Shown here: piece after piece, positions 1 through 11,476 of the stretch
How the letters are laid out: each line of letters opens with the position of its first letter
How positions within the stretch are numbered: the stretch's first letter is position 1
NCBI GenBank assembly: GCA_028671895.1
Contig: CM053800.1
Span: 24,511,886 to 24,575,885 of the forward strand
DNA: 64,000 bases
Source of the DNA: Oenanthe sinensis
Lineage: Eukaryota > Streptophyta > Magnoliopsida > Apiales > Apiaceae
Direction: 5' to 3'
The notes under the pieces: model-generated
The model's database searches: none
What the model was told of the DNA's origin: nothing
The model's input: only the letters and a program-made list of their open reading frames with translations
Program-made: the position numbers and the translations under genes

Positions 1-1
1 A

Positions 2-454
2 GAGTCTACCAAAACTAGGAGAAATAGGAATGGTAAAGAAGGCATTAATAAAGCAAATAATTATCAAAAGGATCCAAATGCTCCTAGAAAGAAGTGTTTT
101 GGATGTGGCAACCACAACCATTTAGCTATAGATTGTAAAGCAAAAATTGAAAAAGAATCAGAGTTTAGTCTTCCACAGACTCTGAAAAGTCACTACATTC
201 CACAGAAACCTTGTTATCACAATGGTAGCATATTTCACACTATTTATATGTGTAGAGACTATCATGAATTGTATTTCAATTTTTATGAGCTAAAATCATC
301 TATTGACAAAAGCTGGTTTGACACTGTTAAGACTCCACCAGAGTCAAAAGCAAAGGAGACAGGTAAATCAAAGGTGAAAATTGCTAAACCTGTTTCACAT
401 AAAGTTAGAGGAAAAAGATCCAAAACTATTTGGATCCCCAAAACAACTAACTAG
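2..454 (+). pseudogene. gag: Copia A gag, C-terminal part
   Basis: This open frame enters from the left edge and ends at a TAG at 452-454. It encodes the nucleic-acid-binding end of the capsid polyprotein, which packages element RNA in cytoplasmic particles. A CCHC zinc knuckle (CX2CX4HX4C) lies at about 94-135. A Tyr/His/Cys-rich stretch and a basic Lys/Ser-rich tail follow, ending in the WIPK motif found at the same place in the gag of Copia B and D (WVPK). No stop occurs before the expected one, so this portion is unbroken; it is called a pseudogene because the parent element is split. Pol follows in the -1 frame after a short stretch ending in TGCAGGG. Confidence 0.85.
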
Positions 455-465
455 TTGCTTTATGT

Positions 466-1280
466 ATGCAGGGAACAAGGGTAAAGAATGTAACCCTAAT
501 CTTGGACAGTGGATGCTCAGGACACATGACTGGAAAGAAATCCCTGCTTACAGACTTTGTGGAAATGGTTGGCCCAGAAGTATCCTTTGGAGATGGCAAC
601 AAAGGACAAACAATGGGATATGGCAAGATTGTACTTGGGAATGTCATCATTGAAAAAATAGCTCTAGTTGATGGCTTAAGACACAATTTGATAAGCATAA
701 GTCAACTAGGAGATAAAGGTTACCATACTGGCTTTGACAACAAAGAGTGTCTTGTGACTCATAAAGAAACAAGTATTCTGGTTTTTAAAGGACACAGACA
801 TGGTAACATTTATGAAGCCAGCTTGGAGGATTGCATACACAATGAACTCACATGTCTATATAGCAAGGCCTCAATTGAAGAAAGCTGGAAATGGCACAAG
901 AAACTGTCACATATCAACTTTAAAACACTAAACAAGTTGGTTAAACAAAATCTTGTAAGAGGATTACCACAGGTTGATTTTGTGCAAGATGGACTCTGTG
1001 AAGCATGTCAACTTGGAAAGCAAAAGAAATCATCCTTCAAGAGCAAGACAATAAACACCATTTCTGAACCCTTTTATTTATTGCACCTTGATTTATTTGG
1101 TCCAGTAAATGTTATGTCTATTAATAAAAAGAAATATGCTCTTGTTATTGTAGATGATTTTACAAGATTCACATGGGTTTTCTTTCTACATTCAAAGGAT
1201 GAAGCTCCACAACACATAAAAGACCATATCACTTTTCTGGAAAGAAATTCAAAGAAAACAGTTAGAGTTCTAAGGAATGA
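466..1280 (+). pseudogene. pol: Copia A pol, N-terminal part (protease and start of integrase)
   Basis: This reading frame gives the aspartic protease with its active site as LDSGCSGHMTG near residue 15. The GAG-pre-integrase zinc region follows, with WHKKLSH and then LCEACQLGK forming the HHCC site. The integrase core then begins, with its first catalytic Asp in HLDLFGPV. The frame is interrupted just before the second catalytic Asp (DNGTEF motif), which is found at 43839 on the other side of the Copia B insertion. The last codons up to 1311 are LTR sequence of B and not pol. The start is uncertain: there is an ATG at 466, but it overlaps the conserved TGCAGGG junction, so pol may be made by a frameshift or a spliced message. 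Confidence 0.88.
1276..1280. repeat. Target-site duplication of Copia B, left copy
   Basis: The five bases aatga precede the left LTR of Copia B. The five bases after the right LTR (43834-43838) are agtga, one mismatch away. Removing Copia B and one copy joins the two halves of the Copia A integrase in frame, which supports the assignment. Confidence 0.85.
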
Positions 1281-2654
1281 TGAAAGGCACATGACTAAGG
1301 CCTATTTGTAATAATTAGATGACAACTCAACTCTATCTAGAAATAGTGGTAAATAATAAATATCAAACAGGAATCAAGACGAAGACAGTCAACTAGTCTC
1401 AGAAAATCAACAGAATCAGAAGCACTCAGTTGATCCTACTATTCAACACTGAAGAAGTTCATTAATATGTTCAAGCGTCAGTGGATAATAATCAAGTAGT
1501 AATTTCAAAAGAATTCAGAAGATTTAGAAGATTTTAAGTGATTACTACACGAAGATTCCAGAAGAAAAAGAACAGAAAAAGAAGACAGGAAAGCTAAGCA
1601 AAGACACAAGGCCACTAGTTTAAAGTTAAAGGAAATGAAGAATATTTATTAGAGTATGACACAAATGAACCAGACAGTACATTTGTGTGTCAACTTTAAT
1701 TAATAAATATTTAACATTGAGCTGAAAGTGGTTCCATGACAGAAGACGGAGAATGACAAAAGACTGTAACAAACTACAGAGTTAAACAAGTCCTAATAGT
1801 ATTTTAATTCTCAAATTAAAATTAAGTTAATTATTTAATTTATTTAATTAAATTAATTCAAGTCTGAATTAAATTAATTCATAAATTATTTAATTAAATT
1901 AAAGAAGAATTAATTTACTAAAAAAATTTGATTCAAAAATGACTTATAAATCAAGTCATACCGAGCAAAAGAATGCAAGTCATGCTGAGTTAATTGGTTA
2001 AGTCATACCGAATTAATTGTTTATCAAATGACTTATAAATTAAGTCATACCGAGCTCTTGAGTATGAGTCATACCGAGCTTCTGTGATATAAGTCATACC
2101 GAGTTTTCTTTTGATTTAAAATAAGTCATTATGATTTATTTTAATTAAAGAAAATTCAAATATGACTTAAAAATGAGTCATACCGAATTTCTATGAGTCA
2201 TACCGACCATTATAAGTCATGCCCAACCTTTTTATGAGTCATACAAGTGTTAATTCAATTAGTTAAAAGGTCATAATGGGATAAGTCATACTGGCTTTTC
2301 ACCTCTTTAAATATGAGGTGATTGTCTTCATTTTTCAAGGTCGTTCAAACATTCAAATTCAGAAATTTGTATGCATTGTAATATTCACAGATTTCTGTGC
2401 TTAGTTTGGAATATAATTGTTAAACTCGAACAATTCATGTCAAAATCGTTCTAAGCTTTTAAACAGTTATATAAACTTTCTACTAATTAATTTTGTAATA
2501 CTTTTCAAGTTAAAATTATATCTTCTACTTGAACAGTATTTCATTTCAATTAATATTTCGTGTGAATTTAAAATAATATTTTTAAATCCAATATTCCGCG
2601 ATAATTAATAGATATTGTATTCAACCCCCCCTTCTACAATATCAGGGACCAACA
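1281..2654 (+). repeat. Copia B 5' LTR
   Basis: This LTR is 1374 bp. It begins TGAAAGGCAC and ends GGACCAACA, and matches 13339-14524 plus 43651-43833. The TATA region at about 2306-2313 reads TTTAAATA, while the 3' LTR has TATAAATA at 14353-14360, so the promoter of this copy appears weakened. Near its end is a C-tract (TATTCAACCCCCCC, then TTCTACA) that is also present near the LTR ends of Copia A and D. It contains an 11-bp segment in the gaagaaaaagaac region near 1560-1580 that is absent from the 3' LTR. Confidence 0.95.
1958..2300 (+). repeat. Array of AGTCATACCGA-type motifs in Copia B LTR
   Basis: About twelve copies of a short word, A[AG]GTCATACCGA or a close variant, occur at irregular spacing in this stretch upstream of the TATA region. 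The reverse word TGACTTAT is interspersed. The array is repeated in the 3' LTR at about 14008-14345, and further copies lie at about 9115-9175 after pol. Irregular spacing and sequence change between motifs argue against a simple satellite. Confidence 0.85.
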
Positions 2655-2655
2655 A

Positions 2656-2668
2656 TTGGTATCAGAGC
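2656..2668 (+). other. Copia B primer binding site (initiator tRNA-Met type)
   Basis: TTGGTATCAGAGC follows the 5' LTR after one base. It matches the sequence complementary to the 3' end of plant initiator tRNA-Met, the usual primer of Sirevirus minus-strand DNA synthesis. The stretch 2669-2863 up to gag is AT-rich leader with no ORF. Confidence 0.92.
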
Positions 2669-2863
2669 TGGTTGATATATTAAATATCAGATCCGAACCA
2701 AATATTCCGCGACTCATACAGATCTCAAAAATTATTTTTAATTCGAAATAATTTTCTATTCAAAATAATTTTTAAAAAAATAAATTATTTTTGATCAAAA
2801 ATTATTTTCAGTCAAAAATTAAAATATTTTTTTTGAAACACTTAATTTTTAATCTTATTTAAG

Positions 2864-5305
2864 ATGAGTATACAAAAGGTAACGAGCATCAAAATTCCAT
2901 CATTCGATAAAGATCATTATAACCTATGGAAGCACAAGATGCAGTTATTTATTGGGATCGCCAATCCCAAATATGCCTTGATCTTAGAAAAAGGCATTGA
3001 GCCTCCAATAACAGTTGTTCTCGAACACGAGGTAGATGGGGTCGTAATTCCTCATAGACAGATTCCAAAAAGTCCGGTAGACTACAACGATGAAGAAAAG
3101 GAAGCTGTATCCCTGGACAATAACCTCAAGCTTATTCTGATAGAATCCCTAGACTATGTCATGTATAATCATGTGGTCAACTGCAAGACCTCCAAGCAAA
3201 TCTGGGATACTATAGAGGTTATAAATGAAGGGACTGAAGAAGTCAAAGAGAATAGACTGGAGATATTGACCTCCCAGTACGAGCAGTTTAGATCCAACCC
3301 TGGTGAGGGTATCTCTGAGGTGTTTCAGAGATTGAACAAACTTATAAACGAGCTCAACCTCAACGGGAAATATTACTTAAACTAGGAGGTCAACAGGAAG
3401 TTTCTATTAACCTTGCCAGAGCATCTGGAGCACAGGATCGCGGCCATCCGAGAGTCTAGGGACATGAAGGAGATAACCCTAGAAAGACTCTACGGAGTTC
3501 TGAAGACATATGAATTGGAGCAGATCCAGACAAGAGAGATGTATGGCAGAGGCAAAGTTTCGAGTTCTTCTAAAGCACTGATAGTAGAAGCACCAGAGAA
3601 AGAGGAAGTGAAGGCTGTTGTACCTTCAAAAAGTTCAGAGGAGTATGTTGTTCCAGAATATGGTCATACTCCAGAAAAACAGGAAAATGGTGAATTCTAT
3701 TCTCTAGAAGAATTGGATCAGCTGGAAGATGAATCTCTAGCTATGTTTGCCAGGAAGTTTGGAAACATGAGATTCAGAAGAAACTCCTCATTTAAATCTA
3801 AACCTACCTTTGGAAGGTTTCAAAAAGGAAGTTCTTCAACAGCTGTATCAAGAAGCGGCTACAAGACAGGTTTGGTTGACAGAAGCAAGATCCGTTGCTT
3901 CAACTGCAATGAGCTTGGTCATTTTGCAACTGAATGCAAGAAGCCGAAGCAAGGACAGAAGAGAGACTCTTATCAAGAGTTGAAAGAGAAATATGATGCC
4001 TTAGTGAAAAAGCATCAAGGGAAGTCCTATCTAGCAGAGGGCAAGAGCTGGGATGACTCAGACAATGATGAGGAAGAAGAGCTAGGAAATCTTGCTCTTA
4101 TGGCTTCATCAGATGGATCAGTATCTCCACCTCGGACAGAAGGAAAAGTGGTAGATCCCTCATGCCCTAAAATGTTTAAACTGTTAGGAAAAGAATTGGA
4201 TGACACCAGAGATAGGGTTAACAAACTACGTCTCAAAATTAAAGAATTAACTGATGAGAATGATAGTTTAAAATTGTTAAAAACCAGAAATATAAAACTG
4301 ACTGAGGACCTAGCTTTTCAGGTTAATAGAGTTAGTTGTTATGTCAAGGTTGAGGCCTATCTCAGAAATCAGATTGTAGAGGAACAGAAAAAGTGTCTTG
4401 CCTATAAACATTCCTCTTATATTGTAAAAGACCTAGTTGACCAACAAGAAATAAAACGTAAAGTTGGAATAGGCTATGAATACAATCAATCTGTAGGAAA
4501 GGCGAGCAACATAACCCCTTTCAGAAAAAGTGCTGAAGAAAGGGGTATCCCACATGTTGTTAAGGACACACCTAAACCTCTTTTCATAACCCCTATATCA
4601 GAACCTATCCTGGAAAGCTCTATACTTATTCAATATGAAATGAAGTTAGAGGATCTCGAGGAAGAAAAGAAAAGAGAGGAACTTGTTAAGGACATAAAAG
4701 GAGTTAATGTCCAACAAGAAGTGACTGCACCCAAGACATCAGTGAAAGATGTGGGAACCTCTGCTTTCCCCAATCCTGGTATAGGTGTTAAAGACTTGAA
4801 GAACAAACCAAACAGACCCAATTCCTTTGTGAATAGTAGGAACAGTAACAACAGATTTCACTCTACTGAAAACTTTAAATTTGCTGAAAAAGTTGAGGTA
4901 GAAACTGTTAAGACACAAACTGTTAAGCCACCTACTATACTGAATAACATGCTTACTATTGATGCTTTCCATAAACCTTGTGGTGTTTTAAATTGTATGT
5001 TATGTGCTTTTAATGCTATGACTGCTTACTTTAAACGCATGATAACTAAGAAAGATAACATGACACCTAGACAGCACATCAATAGTAAATTTGCTAAATC
5101 CAAGACTGCAACTCCTTCACCTGAGAAAAAGGAATCATATATTCCTAAGTCTAAATAGAAAGTTGTTAAGACGGTTTATAGGAAGGTAGGAACAGTCAAG
5201 GAAGATAATGATGTTATTCGAAAAGGGTCTGTTGTCAAAGCTGACAAAGGTCAATTCTTTAAGTATGCCGGGCCCAATCAATTTTGGGTTCCGAAGACGA
5301 ATTAA
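2864..5305 (+). pseudogene. gag: Copia B gag (two premature stops)
   Basis: This is a capsid polyprotein of about 813 codons in one frame from the ATG at 2864 to a TAA at 5303-5305. The N-terminal part (KIPSFDKDHYNLWKHKM) is the UBN2-type gag domain, clearly related to Copia D gag (KIPMFDRDHYEEWVLRM). A CCHC knuckle (CFNCNELGHFATEC) lies at 3896-3937. A coiled-coil region follows, then a Cys motif (CGVLNCMLCAFNAM) and the ending NQFWVPKTN. In-frame TAG codons at 3383-3385 and 5156-5158 break it; homology with D continues in frame through both. Pol follows in the same frame just after the TAA, unlike A and D, where it lies in the -1 frame. Confidence 0.9.
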
Positions 5306-5317
5306 TCCGTTTGGTAT

Positions 5318-8300
5318 GTGCAGGGAGTTAAACAGGTAAACCGAGTTGTATGGATCCTAGACAGCGGATCTTCAAGGCATATGACCGGAGATAGAGCCCT
5401 GCTATCAAACGTGGTTGAAAGAGCTGGCCCAATCGTCACCTTTGGAGATAACAGCAAAGGAATGACTACGGGATATGGCAAGTTAAATACTGGAAATGTT
5501 ATCATTGAAAACGTCTCTTTAGTGGAAGGACTTAAGCACAATCTACTCAGCGTCAGTCAATTTTGTGATAAAGGGTACAAAGTAAACTTTATCAAGGAGA
5601 AATGCTTAATAGCTCATTCTAAAGATGACAAACTAGCCTTGCATGGAGTAAGGAAAGGAAACTTGTACGTAGCCGATCTCAACTCAGGAAGTGAAGATGA
5701 AGCAAACTGTTTCTATTCAAAGGCTTCATCAGAAGAAAGCTGGCTATGGCACAAGAAACTCTCACATCTAAATTTCAAAACAATGAACTCTTTAGTCAAG
5801 AGGGATTTAGTGAGAGGACTGCCTCCGATGGAATTTACACAAGAAGGCTTGTGTGAGGCATGTCAGAAAGGGAAGTCAAAGAAAGCAAATCACAAAGGAA
5901 CAGACACTACAAATATCACTGAACCACTGCAACTGCTACATATGGATTTATTTGGTCCAGTCAATATTCTGTCTATGTCCAGAAAAAGATACGCCTTAGT
6001 GATTGTAGATGACTTCACAAAATATACATGGGTTTTATTCTTGAACTCTAAGGATGAAACTCCACATTTGGTGATTGATCATATAAAACTGATTGATTTA
6101 GATTCAAAGTTACCTGTCCGGGAAATCAGATCAGATAATGGAACAGAATTCAAAAATGAAGTTCTGAATAACTTCTGCTCAGACAAGGGGATAACAAGGC
6201 AATATTCAGCACCAAGGACTCCGCAACAAAATGGAGTTGTAGAAAGGAAAAATAGAACCCTGATTGAAGCTGCAAGAACAATGCTAAGTGAATCAAGGTT
6301 ACCTATCTACTTCTGGGCTGAAGCAGTGAATACAACTTGTTACACTCAGAATCGAACTCTGATCAACAAAGATCATATGAAAACTCCCTATGAATTAATG
6401 GCTGGCAAGAAACCAACTCTCAAGTACTTTCATGTATTTGGAGCTAAATGCTTTGTGTTAAAGGATAGAGATGAACTTCGTGGCAAGTTTGAGGCCAAGG
6501 CACATGAAGCTATTTTTGTCGGGTATTCAAGAAGAGCATATAGGGTATATATAATTGATCAGCACCAAGTGAAGGAAAGTGTCAATGTAACTTTTGATGA
6601 CACTAAACTCCCAAGTATCCAAACTGAAGATTCTTCTGAGTCATTAAAATTCGACAATTATCCAGACTCACATTCTGATGACGAAGAAGAACCTGAGGTT
6701 GCAAAAGGAAATGACGATGACAATAATAATGATGATCCAGGTAACAGTGGTGGAAACAATGGTAACACTGGAGATACTACTAATATCAGTGGTGGATCAA
6801 CGAGTCATCCTGGCAGCAACTCAGGAGGAGATGAAGGATCAACTAGCAGAACACAACATCACAATGAATGTTGAGGCGAATCATCAAGATCATACCTTCC
6901 TAGGGAAAGGATATGGAGCAGAGATCATCCTTTTGAATTGATTATCGGTGATCCAGATGTTGGAGTAAGAACCAGGAATGCAACTTCAAATGAATGTTTA
7001 TTTTCAGTTTTTCTATCTCAAGAAGAACCAAAGAAAATTGAAGATGCACTAACTGATCCAGATTGGGTTCTTGCCATGCAAGAAGAACTCAATCAATTTG
7101 AGAGACAGGAAGTATGGACACTGGTACCCAGGCCTAAAGATAGATCTGTTATTGGCACGAAATGGGTATACAGGAACAAGTTAGACGGTGATGGCATTGT
7201 TACGAGGAACAAGGCCAGACTGGTGGCAAAGGGTTACTCCCAAGAAGAGGGAATTGATTATGATGAGACCTACGCACCAGTTGCAAGACTTGAAGCCATC
7301 AGGATATTTCTGGCATTCGCAGCACATTCCAATTTTAAAGTTTATCAAATGGATGTAAAGAGTGCTTTTCTGAATGGAGAGTTAGAAGAGGAAGTATATG
7401 TGAAACAGCCCCCTGGCTTTGAAAATCCAGAGTTTGTTGGTTTTGTATATTTTCTATTCAAAGCTCTCTATAGGCTCAAGCAAGCACCAAAGACATGGTA
7501 TGACACTCTCTCTGTGTTTTTACTTGAAAATGATTTTATTAGAGGTGTTATAGATAAAACTCTCTTTTATAAATTGCATGAAAAAGATATGTTATTTGTC
7601 CAAGTTTATGTTGACGATATCATATTTGGTTCTACTAATGAAAACTTGTGCAAGAGATTTGCTAAGTTAATGCAGAGTCGGTATGAAATGAGCATGATGG
7701 GTGAGCTGTCATTCTTCCTTGGATTGCAAGTAAAGCAAAAGGAAGATGGGATTTTTATTTGCCAATCAAAGTACGTAAGGGATCTTTTGAGAAAATACAG
7801 TCTAGAAGACTCTTCACCGGTAAAAACCCCAATGCCAACAGCCACAAAGCTTGATAAGGATGAAACTGGTAAGAAAGTTGACATCACAAGCTATAGAGGT
7901 ATGATAGGCTCATTATTGTACTTAACTACTAGTAGACCTGATATTATGTTTGCAACATGCTTATGTGCTAGATTTCAATCAGATCCAAGATAATCTCATC
8001 TTATAGCTGTGAAAAGAATTTTTAGATATCTTAAGGGCACACCAAATCTTGGAATTTGGTACCCTAAAGATACAAGTTTTGACCTAATTGGCTATACAGA
8101 TTCGGATTATGCAGGTTGTAGGATGGATAGGAAAAGTACTTCTGGAAGCTGTCAGTTTCTAGGACGTCGACTGATTTCCTGGTATAGCAAGAAACAACAC
8201 TCAGTATCTACCTCGACAGCCGAAGCAGAATACATTGCGGCAGGCAGCTGTTGTGCACAGATCTTGTGGATAAGGAATCAGCTGAATGACTATGGGCTTG

Positions 8301-8551
8301 CGTTGAATAAAATTCCAATATTCTGCGACAACACAAGTGCAATAGCAATTTCCAACAATCATGTACAACACTCAAGAACCAAGCACATTGACATAAGGTA
8401 TCACTTTATCCGAGAGCATGTCATGAATGGAACTGTGGTGTTACATTTTGTACCCACAGAAGAACAACTAGCCGACATCTTTACGAAACCACTTGATGAA
8501 TTCACTTTCTCAAAGCTGGTTAGTGAACTAGGGATGTTAAATTATGGCTAA
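5318..8551 (+). pseudogene. pol: Copia B pol (two premature stops)
   Basis: This frame has the copia order of protease, integrase, reverse transcriptase and RNase H. Visible motifs are the protease LDSGSSRHMTG, the integrase zinc site (WHKKLSH...LCEACQKGK), the integrase catalytic triad (HMDLFGPV, SDNGTEF, GVVERKNRT), reverse transcriptase (YVDDIIFGS at about 7608-7634) and RNase H (YTDSDYAGC, STAEAEYIA). A low-complexity Asn/Gly/Ser linker separates integrase and reverse transcriptase. In-frame stops are TGA at 6872-6874, in the linker, and TAA at 7991-7993, between reverse transcriptase and RNase H; the frame is otherwise continuous to a TAA at 8549-8551. Protein use of the region before the ATG at 5318 is unclear. 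Confidence 0.92.
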
Positions 8552-9566
8552 ATTTTGGTAGCTAGGAATTAATTTAAGCTCATAAATATTAAATATTAAT
8601 ATTTAAAGAATTTATGAGACTTGAATTAATAAAGTCCTAGAGCTTATGAATTTTTGGAAAATCATCTGAAGAATAAATTAATATTCTTAATAGATAATTA
8701 TTTCAATTTTAGCATAAGTATTTTTAATTTAAATTAAGCAAGTATGTAATTCAATGTATAAGTTTGCTAATTATTATTGTACATTAATATAAATAACTGT
8801 GTTATTAATTAATTAATTAATTTACTCATTAAATTAATTCCATTATGAGTTAATTTAATTTTTAAATCAATTAAAATAGTTAATAAAATAATTATCTATT
8901 ATATGTCCTTAATAATTTATCTGTATATAAATTATATTACTAATTTTATGAGTAATCAGTTATTATTAATTAAATCTAAATTTTGAATAAAATTTCCTTT
9001 ATTTTATTTTGAATTTATGAGCAATTAATAATACTATATATATATATATATATTTTGTTGTTTATGTATAAAATATTAATTGTATGACTTATTTATAAGT
9101 TAAAACAAAAATCTCGGTATGACTCATGACAAGTCATACCGACCTGTGTTGTATTAGTTTATTTCTAAGTCATATTCAGTTTACATAGTACATACACACG
9201 ATATACACACACACTTGGACTCTTCAAACTGCAAAACCCTTGATTCTCGATCACTACAACTGCTAAAGTTGCTTGTTTGTTGATTTCAAGTACTTGTACT
9301 TGCTGGTTTGGATATAAAATCACCTGGTTCAAACGTTTTTCTGCCCATTTTTCTATTAACTGAGTTGGACCGAGTTGACTGGGTTGTAGAATCGATTTTG
9401 CTGTATTAAGTGAAGATTGAGGATTGGGCTTGTTAAATTTGTGGATTAAATCGAACTGGGTGTTAGTGCATTTAGGGTTTGATTTTTTTTTCTTGTTCGA
9501 ATTTAAGTGCTTAAGAGGTGTTTGGGTTAATTGTTAATTATTAATTAATTAAGTTGTTTAATTAAT
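8552..9566 (+). other. Copia B spacer between pol and ORF3
   Basis: This is AT-rich sequence without a gene. It has runs of taattaat and an (AT)n run near 9035-9053. At about 9115-9175 it carries further AGTCATACCGA-type motifs on both strands, the same word that fills the LTR. After that comes a less AT-rich stretch (9190-9560) that could be the 5' leader of a subgenomic ORF3 message. I see a possible promoter-like region but no clear TATA box. Confidence 0.7.
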
Positions 9567-11474
9567 ATGGTTGGTTTTTGCGAGATTGTCAAGACTAATT
9601 TTGTTGGATTTTTTAATCCGGAGAATTGCACAGTAGCTAAGTTTAGGCCCTGGATTATCTTTTTGAACGAACACTCTTTAATCAGGACTGCCATTACTCT
9701 AGACACACCTTTAAAGACTCTAGCATTAAGGGAATTATACAGCACTGCTAGAAATAGATCATCTGGTGACACAGTGCAATTCTCATTCACTATTGGGGTA
9801 CGTGAATATATGGTGACTGAAGATGATGTGAACAAAATTCTTCAATTCCCTTTAGACAATTTTGTTGACCCACCGTCAGTTCCAGAAATTCTTGAGTTCT
9901 TTAATGCTATACAGTACCAGGGTGAAATCAACTTGGTAAGACTGACTAAGTCAAGGCTGGTATATGAGTGGGATTATTTCTTCGACACACTGGCTAAGGT
10001 GTTTGCACCCACAACAAAGAGCAACTTCAACAATATTTCTTCTTTGCTTCAAATCATAGGATTTTCAGTGGCTCACAACAGAAGAATAAATTTTGGAAAA
10101 TTGGTGCTGAAAGAAATAATCAGGAAAATGGGTAAGCCAGAAAGCAGGGAACAGAACGTGCAAGTCTACTATCCAAGGTTCCTAATGCTGTTCATGAATG
10201 ACTTATTGCTGGATGAAGATAAAGCCTTATTTCAGAACAGTCCAGTTCAAGCATCTCCATCTACTCAGAATGCTCTGTTCGCAAGGCTCAACAACAATCC
10301 TAGATTTGAGAATGTGCCAGTGGTGAGACCAAATTTCATGGGACAAATCCTGGATCTTATTGCAAACCCAGATCAAGCTCTAGAACAAGAATTGGAGCAA
10401 GTGCCAATGGAAACTGATTCAGTGCAGTTACTACTTCAAGCTGCACAACATGCTGAACAAGAAGCTGAAGAACAACAGGTAATATCTCAAACCTTAGCTT
10501 CTAATTTCCTACCTATAAATATAACTACTGCTCTTTTAGATTTATCTATGGCGGACTATGATTGTGGTTTTTCACTTCAGAACATTGGCCATGAACTTGA
10601 AAACACACAGGTTCAAACCTCGGCTGATTTAGAGCCAAAAACAGTTTCTCCTTCACCATCCTCAATCAGTCATATTCGTAAAAGGAAGAAACCTGTTAGA
10701 AAAGTTAGGGGGAGAATTGTAAGTGCAAGTGAACCCGCAGCTCTGTCTCCACCTACTAAAAGATCAAGATCAGAACATGAGACAACTGCAGATTCATCCA
10801 TTTCCTCACAGTGGGATATGGATTTTGAAACAGCTATCCAAAACTCTCTAAATACACTCGATGAAATGGGTGATTCAGATTCAGATCCTAGCACACTGCT
10901 AGCTCTCACACTAGCAGGACCTCCACTTGCAGAAACAGAATCACATGAGGGCACTTTTCTTGAAGAAAATGTTTTTGATGAAAACTCGTCGGATGCCACC
11001 TATATTGTGGACCATGACATTTTCGATGCAGTGCGGCATCAGTTACCCTCAGAGGAACTAAGGGGCACCACAGACTCTAATGAGCCACTCACTACATTGT
11101 CTAAGGTGGTGACCCCCCTGGATTTCTTACATCCAGTTCTTTTAAAAGAAGGTCTCGAATCCACTGGTGGATTTGAGAGGCAACCACTCCATAGAGGGAG
11201 ATGGGACTCCATTCACGGAGTAGCTACGTCAGTAGCGGAGCCAATGCAAGTTCATCTTGTTGAGGACACGCCTTCACAGGCATCAGAAGAGCATTTCGAC
11301 TCTTCAAAAGCTATTATTATATATACAGGTACAACATCAGGATCTGGAGGATATAAGGAGCTAAACACGAGTGATGTGAGGCAAACACTGAGCGATACAC
11401 ATGCACGTAGTGATAGTCCAAACAAGAGTGCAAGCGAGGTGAGTGCACACACACACACAGTGAACTCTTGTTAA
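9567..11474 (+). CDS. Copia B ORF3, N-terminal segment (635 aa)
   Basis: This is a long ORF after pol, at the position of the so-called env-like gene of Sireviruses. Residues about 1-230 form a globular domain whose layout is shared with ORF3 of Copia D and A. Markers include a WIIFLN/WVRFLN block, an F-x-V-T-x-x-x-[FI]N block, EWDYFF, an INFG/INYG block and YYPRFLML. The rest is acidic and Ser/Thr/Pro-rich with a basic patch (RKRKKPVRKVRGR) that could be a nuclear localisation signal. No signal peptide or membrane segment is visible, so I doubt an envelope role. It ends at 11472-11474 after a CA microsatellite. The coiled-coil frame 11477-13108 starts three bases later in another frame, and probably both were once one protein. 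Confidence 0.75.
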   Translation: MVGFCEIVKTNFVGFFNPENCTVAKFRPWIIFLNEHSLIRTAITLDTPLKTLALRELYSTARNRSSGDTVQFSFTIGVREYMVTEDDVNKILQFPLDNFVDPPSVPEILEFFNAIQYQGEINLVRLTKSRLVYEWDYFFDTLAKVFAPTTKSNFNNISSLLQIIGFSVAHNRRINFGKLVLKEIIRKMGKPESREQNVQVYYPRFLMLFMNDLLLDEDKALFQNSPVQASPSTQNALFARLNNNPRFENVPVVRPNFMGQILDLIANPDQALEQELEQVPMETDSVQLLLQAAQHAEQEAEEQQVISQTLASNFLPINITTALLDLSMADYDCGFSLQNIGHELENTQVQTSADLEPKTVSPSPSSISHIRKRKKPVRKVRGRIVSASEPAALSPPTKRSRSEHETTADSSISSQWDMDFETAIQNSLNTLDEMGDSDSDPSTLLALTLAGPPLAETESHEGTFLEENVFDENSSDATYIVDHDIFDAVRHQLPSEELRGTTDSNEPLTTLSKVVTPLDFLHPVLLKEGLESTGGFERQPLHRGRWDSIHGVATSVAEPMQVHLVEDTPSQASEEHFDSSKAIIIYTGTTSGSGGYKELNTSDVRQTLSDTHARSDSPNKSASEVSAHTHTVNSC

Positions 11475-11476
11475 AA

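Larger units (their letters stand above)
1..1280 (+). mobile_element. Copia A (Sirevirus-like Ty1/copia), left arm
   Basis: This is the left part of the outermost element, cut by the window edge. It holds the end of gag and the first part of pol up to the integrase core. The reading stops at 1280, where Copia B begins with TGAAAGGCAC, and resumes at 43839 inside the same integrase motif. The two halves therefore belong to one element of more than 10 kb. The right arm carries an ORF3, a polypurine tract and an LTR, which is the Sirevirus layout. The AGAGTCT motif typical of this element is already present at 1-7 and 177-183. Confidence 0.9.

Noticed and set aside
1290..1311. End of the Copia A pol ORF (residues RHMTKAYL)
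   Set aside because: These codons are the first bases of the Copia B LTR, not pol.
2656..2668. Initiator tRNA-Met gene
   Set aside because: Only the 13-14 bases of the primer site match; no tRNA body is present here or at the other primer sites.
9035..9055. Origin or promoter at the (AT)n run
   Set aside because: It is a simple repeat with no neighbouring signals.
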